Part shown: in pieces, positions 5,262 to 7,105 of the stretch
Position numbering within the stretch: the stretch's first letter is position 1
Layout: each line of letters begins with the position of its first letter
NCBI GenBank assembly: GCA_016284975.1
Contig: JAEEPV010000020.1
Location: 1 to 7,105 of the forward strand
Direction: 5' to 3'
Source: Solobacterium sp.
GTDB lineage: Bacteria; Bacillota_I; Bacilli_A; Erysipelotrichales; Erysipelotrichaceae
Length of the DNA stretch: 7,105 nucleotides
Position numbers and translations under genes: made by a program
Notes under the pieces: generated by a model
Seen by the model: the letters and a program-made list of their open reading frames with translations, nothing else
Told to the model about the DNA's origin: nothing
Database searches by the model: none

Positions 5262-5741
5262 ATGAGAATCGGACAGTCAACAGATATTCATCGCCTTGCG
5301 GAGGGCAGAAAACTGATCCTGGGCGGAGTGGAGATCCCGTTTGAAAAAGGGCTTCTCGGTCACAGTGACGCAGACGCACTGAGCCATGCGATCGCGGAAG
5401 CGATCCTGGGGGCTCTGGCGCTTGGCGATCTTGGCCATTGGTTCCCGGATACAGACCCGAAATGGGAAGGGGCAGATTCTCTTATGATTCTGGAAGAAGT
5501 TGTACGCATGATGGAAGAGAGAGGGTATCACATCGGCAATGTGGACAGTCTTGTACTGATCGAGCGGCCGAAGATGGCACCGCATATTCCGGCCATGCGT
5601 GAAAACTATGCCCGTGTGCTCCATACCGATCTTTCCAGAGTCAGCGTAAAAGCGACCCGTGGGGAAGGCATGGGATTTGTCGGCCGCGGGGAAGGCGTCC
5701 TGGCACAGGCGGTGGTGCTGCTGGAGGAGAACAGGGAATGA
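5262..5741 (+). CDS. ispF: 2-C-methyl-D-erythritol 2,4-cyclodiphosphate synthase
   Basis: IspF converts CDP-methylerythritol 2-phosphate to the cyclodiphosphate with release of CMP, the fifth step of the MEP isoprenoid pathway, as a cytosolic trimer. The 159 residues match the family. D8 and H10 (TDIH) with H42 (LSHA) form the metal site, HSDAD (34-38) and GDLGHWFPDTDP (55-66) form the substrate loops, IERPKMAPHI (100-109) binds the cytidine side, and VKATRGEGMGFVGRGEG (129-145) is the C-terminal signature. In this last block the family usually has ATT-x-E; here R133 replaces the second Thr that contacts the CDP phosphates. The start at 5262 is supported by AAGGAG (5245-5250) and AGGA (5252-5255) and by the promoter position. 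The stop overlaps the next gene by ATGA. ispD is not adjacent. The family call is very secure. Confidence 0.97.
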   Translation: MRIGQSTDIHRLAEGRKLILGGVEIPFEKGLLGHSDADALSHAIAEAILGALALGDLGHWFPDTDPKWEGADSLMILEEVVRMMEERGYHIGNVDSLVLIERPKMAPHIPAMRENYARVLHTDLSRVSVKATRGEGMGFVGRGEGVLAQAVVLLEENRE

Positions 5742-6970
5742 ATACGTTTCGCAGAACGGATGAAGTGAAGGTGCTTCGGGATCCGGTTCATTCGCATATT
5801 CAGGTCGAATATGAAGTGATCTGGAAACTGATCAATTCCGCCTGGGTCCAGCGCATGCGCAGGATCCGTCAGCTGGGCGGAGCGTTTATGGTCTACCATA
5901 CGGCGGATCATACACGTTTTTCGCATTCGCTTGGCGTTTATGAGATCGTCCGCCGCATGGTGACGGAAGTTCCGGATATCGCTTCCGCACTGACGGAAAA
6001 AGAAAAGATCACCGTCATGGCAGCGGCGCTGCTTCATGATGTCGGACATGGACCGTATTCGCATGCCTTTGAGGAAGTCGTGGGGGAATCCCATGAACTA
6101 TTTACCTGCCGGATCATAGAGGAGGATCCGGAAATCCGCGGGATCCTCGAGGAAACCGCGCAGGGGCTTTCTGCGGATGTGGCCGATGTGATCCGCCACA
6201 AGTCCAAGAATCCGCTGCTGCCGCAGCTGGTCAGCGGCCAGCTGGATGCCGACCGGATGGATTATCTGCTGCGGGATGCTTACTTTACCGGTACCTCCTA
6301 CGGCAGATTTGATCTGGAGCGGATCTTACGGACAATGCGGGTCAGTGATGACCTGGTCGTCCTGAAGGAAAGCGGCGTCTATGCGATCGAGAACTATGTC
6401 ATGGCCCGCTATCACAGTTACTGGCAGATCTATTACCATCCGGGGGCACGAAGCTTTGAATGCATGCTGAGGAGCCTGTTTAAAAGGCTCAGGGATCTTT
6501 GCAGGGAAGGAAAGCTGCCGCGTTCCATTCCGGAATTCAAGCCTTTGATCGAAGGGAAAAAGCTCAGCCTTTCGGAATACTTCGTACTGGATGAATATGC
6601 ATGCAGCTACGCCTTTGAAGTGCTTTCCCGCTGTAAGGATCCGATCACGGCGGATCTCTCTGCGCGGCTGCTGAACCGGGGACTGTTTGACTACATGGAA
6701 GCCAGCGCATTGAATATCCGCAAGGTGAGCCGGATACTGGAACAGCACGGTTATGATCCGGCCTATTATCTGGCAAAAGATGATGTCGGTCAGCGTGTCT
6801 ATATTCCATACCGGGTATCCGCCGGAAATGCAATCCGGGTACGGCTCCATGGCGGAAAGATTGAAGAACTGTCACAGGCATCCAATATCGTTGCCAGTCT
6901 TGTCAAAGGCAGGACTCTGCGGGATGATCGAATTTACTTTCCGAAAGAGATCCGGGAGTTTCTGAAATGA
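5738..6970 (+). CDS. HD-domain phosphohydrolase, SAMHD1-like dNTPase family (YwfO/EF1143 type)
   Basis: This 410-residue protein belongs to the HD superfamily branch that includes Bacillus YwfO, Enterococcus EF1143 (a dNTP triphosphohydrolase) and eukaryotic SAMHD1. The expected activity is hydrolysis of dNTPs to nucleosides and triphosphate in the cytosol. The N-terminal block VLRDPVHSHIQV (12-23) and QRMRRIRQLGG (38-48) are typical. Metal ligands are H63 (TRFSHSLGV), H100-D101 (LLHDVGHGPYSH) and D170 (QLDADRMDYLLRD, 168-180). ARYHSYWQIYYHP (223-235) is another conserved block. The C-terminal region (about 300-410) is more variable and would carry regulatory or oligomer contacts. GGAGGAG (5723-5729) lies 8 bases before the ATG, which overlaps the ispF stop. 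Co-transcription with ispF is likely but no shared pathway is evident. Substrate and allosteric activator cannot be read from sequence. Confidence 0.92.
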   Translation: MNTFRRTDEVKVLRDPVHSHIQVEYEVIWKLINSAWVQRMRRIRQLGGAFMVYHTADHTRFSHSLGVYEIVRRMVTEVPDIASALTEKEKITVMAAALLHDVGHGPYSHAFEEVVGESHELFTCRIIEEDPEIRGILEETAQGLSADVADVIRHKSKNPLLPQLVSGQLDADRMDYLLRDAYFTGTSYGRFDLERILRTMRVSDDLVVLKESGVYAIENYVMARYHSYWQIYYHPGARSFECMLRSLFKRLRDLCREGKLPRSIPEFKPLIEGKKLSLSEYFVLDEYACSYAFEVLSRCKDPITADLSARLLNRGLFDYMEASALNIRKVSRILEQHGYDPAYYLAKDDVGQRVYIPYRVSAGNAIRVRLHGGKIEELSQASNIVASLVKGRTLRDDRIYFPKEIREFLK

Positions 6971-7105
6971 GTGCCGTTCATGTATATGCGGAACATATCG
7001 ATTTTCTCGAACAGACCAGAAGTGTACTGAGCGACTGTTCCGGGACATTTGACGGCAAGACGCTTCGCTGCGGGGAAACAGAGCCGTTCCGCGGGCAGGA
7101 TGAAG
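6967..7105 (+). CDS. Unrecognised protein, 5' portion (continues past window)
   Basis: An open frame begins at an ATG that overlaps the HD-gene stop by four bases (ATGA) and stays open to the window end, 46 complete codons. GGAG (6955-6958) lies 8 bases before it. The overlap, the ribosome site and the codon use, which resembles its neighbours, support a real third gene in the ispF operon. The visible protein begins MSAVHVYAEHIDFLEQ and is hydrophilic with two cysteines (C24, C35). It has no signal peptide or membrane segment in this part. I do not recognise a family from this fragment. Confidence 0.7.
   Translation, partial: MSAVHVYAEHIDFLEQTRSVLSDCSGTFDGKTLRCGETEPFRGQDE

Noticed and set aside
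6122..6148. 8-bp inverted repeat GAGGATCC / GGATCCTC with an 11-base loop
   Set aside because: It lies inside the HD coding region and encodes acidic residues (EEDP...GILEE). There is no U-tract and no regulatory context, so it is most likely incidental.
6326..6850. A 174-codon minus-strand frame inside the HD gene
   Set aside because: The coding strand matches the HD family throughout. The antisense frame has no supporting motif or ribosome site.

Overview
The window reads as an ordinary chromosomal segment of a Bacillota (Firmicutes) bacterium. The supporting families are a DarA/PstA-type cyclic-di-AMP receptor, a DUF951 (YyzM-like) protein beside the GTPase YchF, a YwfO-type HD phosphohydrolase and a Bacillus-length class II CCA enzyme. 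Base composition looks near-balanced, Shine-Dalgarno sites are mostly strong, and TGA works as a stop, so this is not a Mycoplasma-type code. An Erysipelotrichia-like origin is a guess from gene content and composition and cannot be settled here.

Left block, + strand (1-2511): the 3' part of dtd, folD, a DUF951 gene and ychF are packed with overlaps or short gaps (26 bp overlap, 4 bp overlap, 33 bp gap). The block ends in a clear intrinsic terminator. It covers tRNA proofreading, one-carbon metabolism and a translation-associated NTPase.

Middle block (2512-3932): behind its own likely promoter sits a lipoprotein gene I cannot assign to a family. After 55 bp comes the c-di-AMP receptor gene darA. 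Both are on the + strand. darA converges on cca, and the 38 bp between them holds a hairpin whose U-tract serves the minus strand.

Right block (3933-7105): cca (CCA-adding tRNA nucleotidyltransferase) is on the minus strand and is divergent from a + strand operon of ispF (MEP isoprenoid pathway), an HD-domain dNTPase-like gene and an unrecognised gene cut by the window end. The last three are joined by ATGA overlaps. The 120 bp divergent region contains a near-consensus promoter for ispF and a perfect 14-bp palindrome with a central CG, of the type bound by LacI-family regulators or CcpA.

I see no tRNA or rRNA, CRISPR, insertion sequence, prophage or toxin-antitoxin signal. Nothing here is a convincing undescribed multi-gene system. 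The best leads are the palindromic operator, the orphan lipoprotein next to a second-messenger receptor, and substitutions in otherwise near-invariant motifs of FolD, IspF and Dtd.
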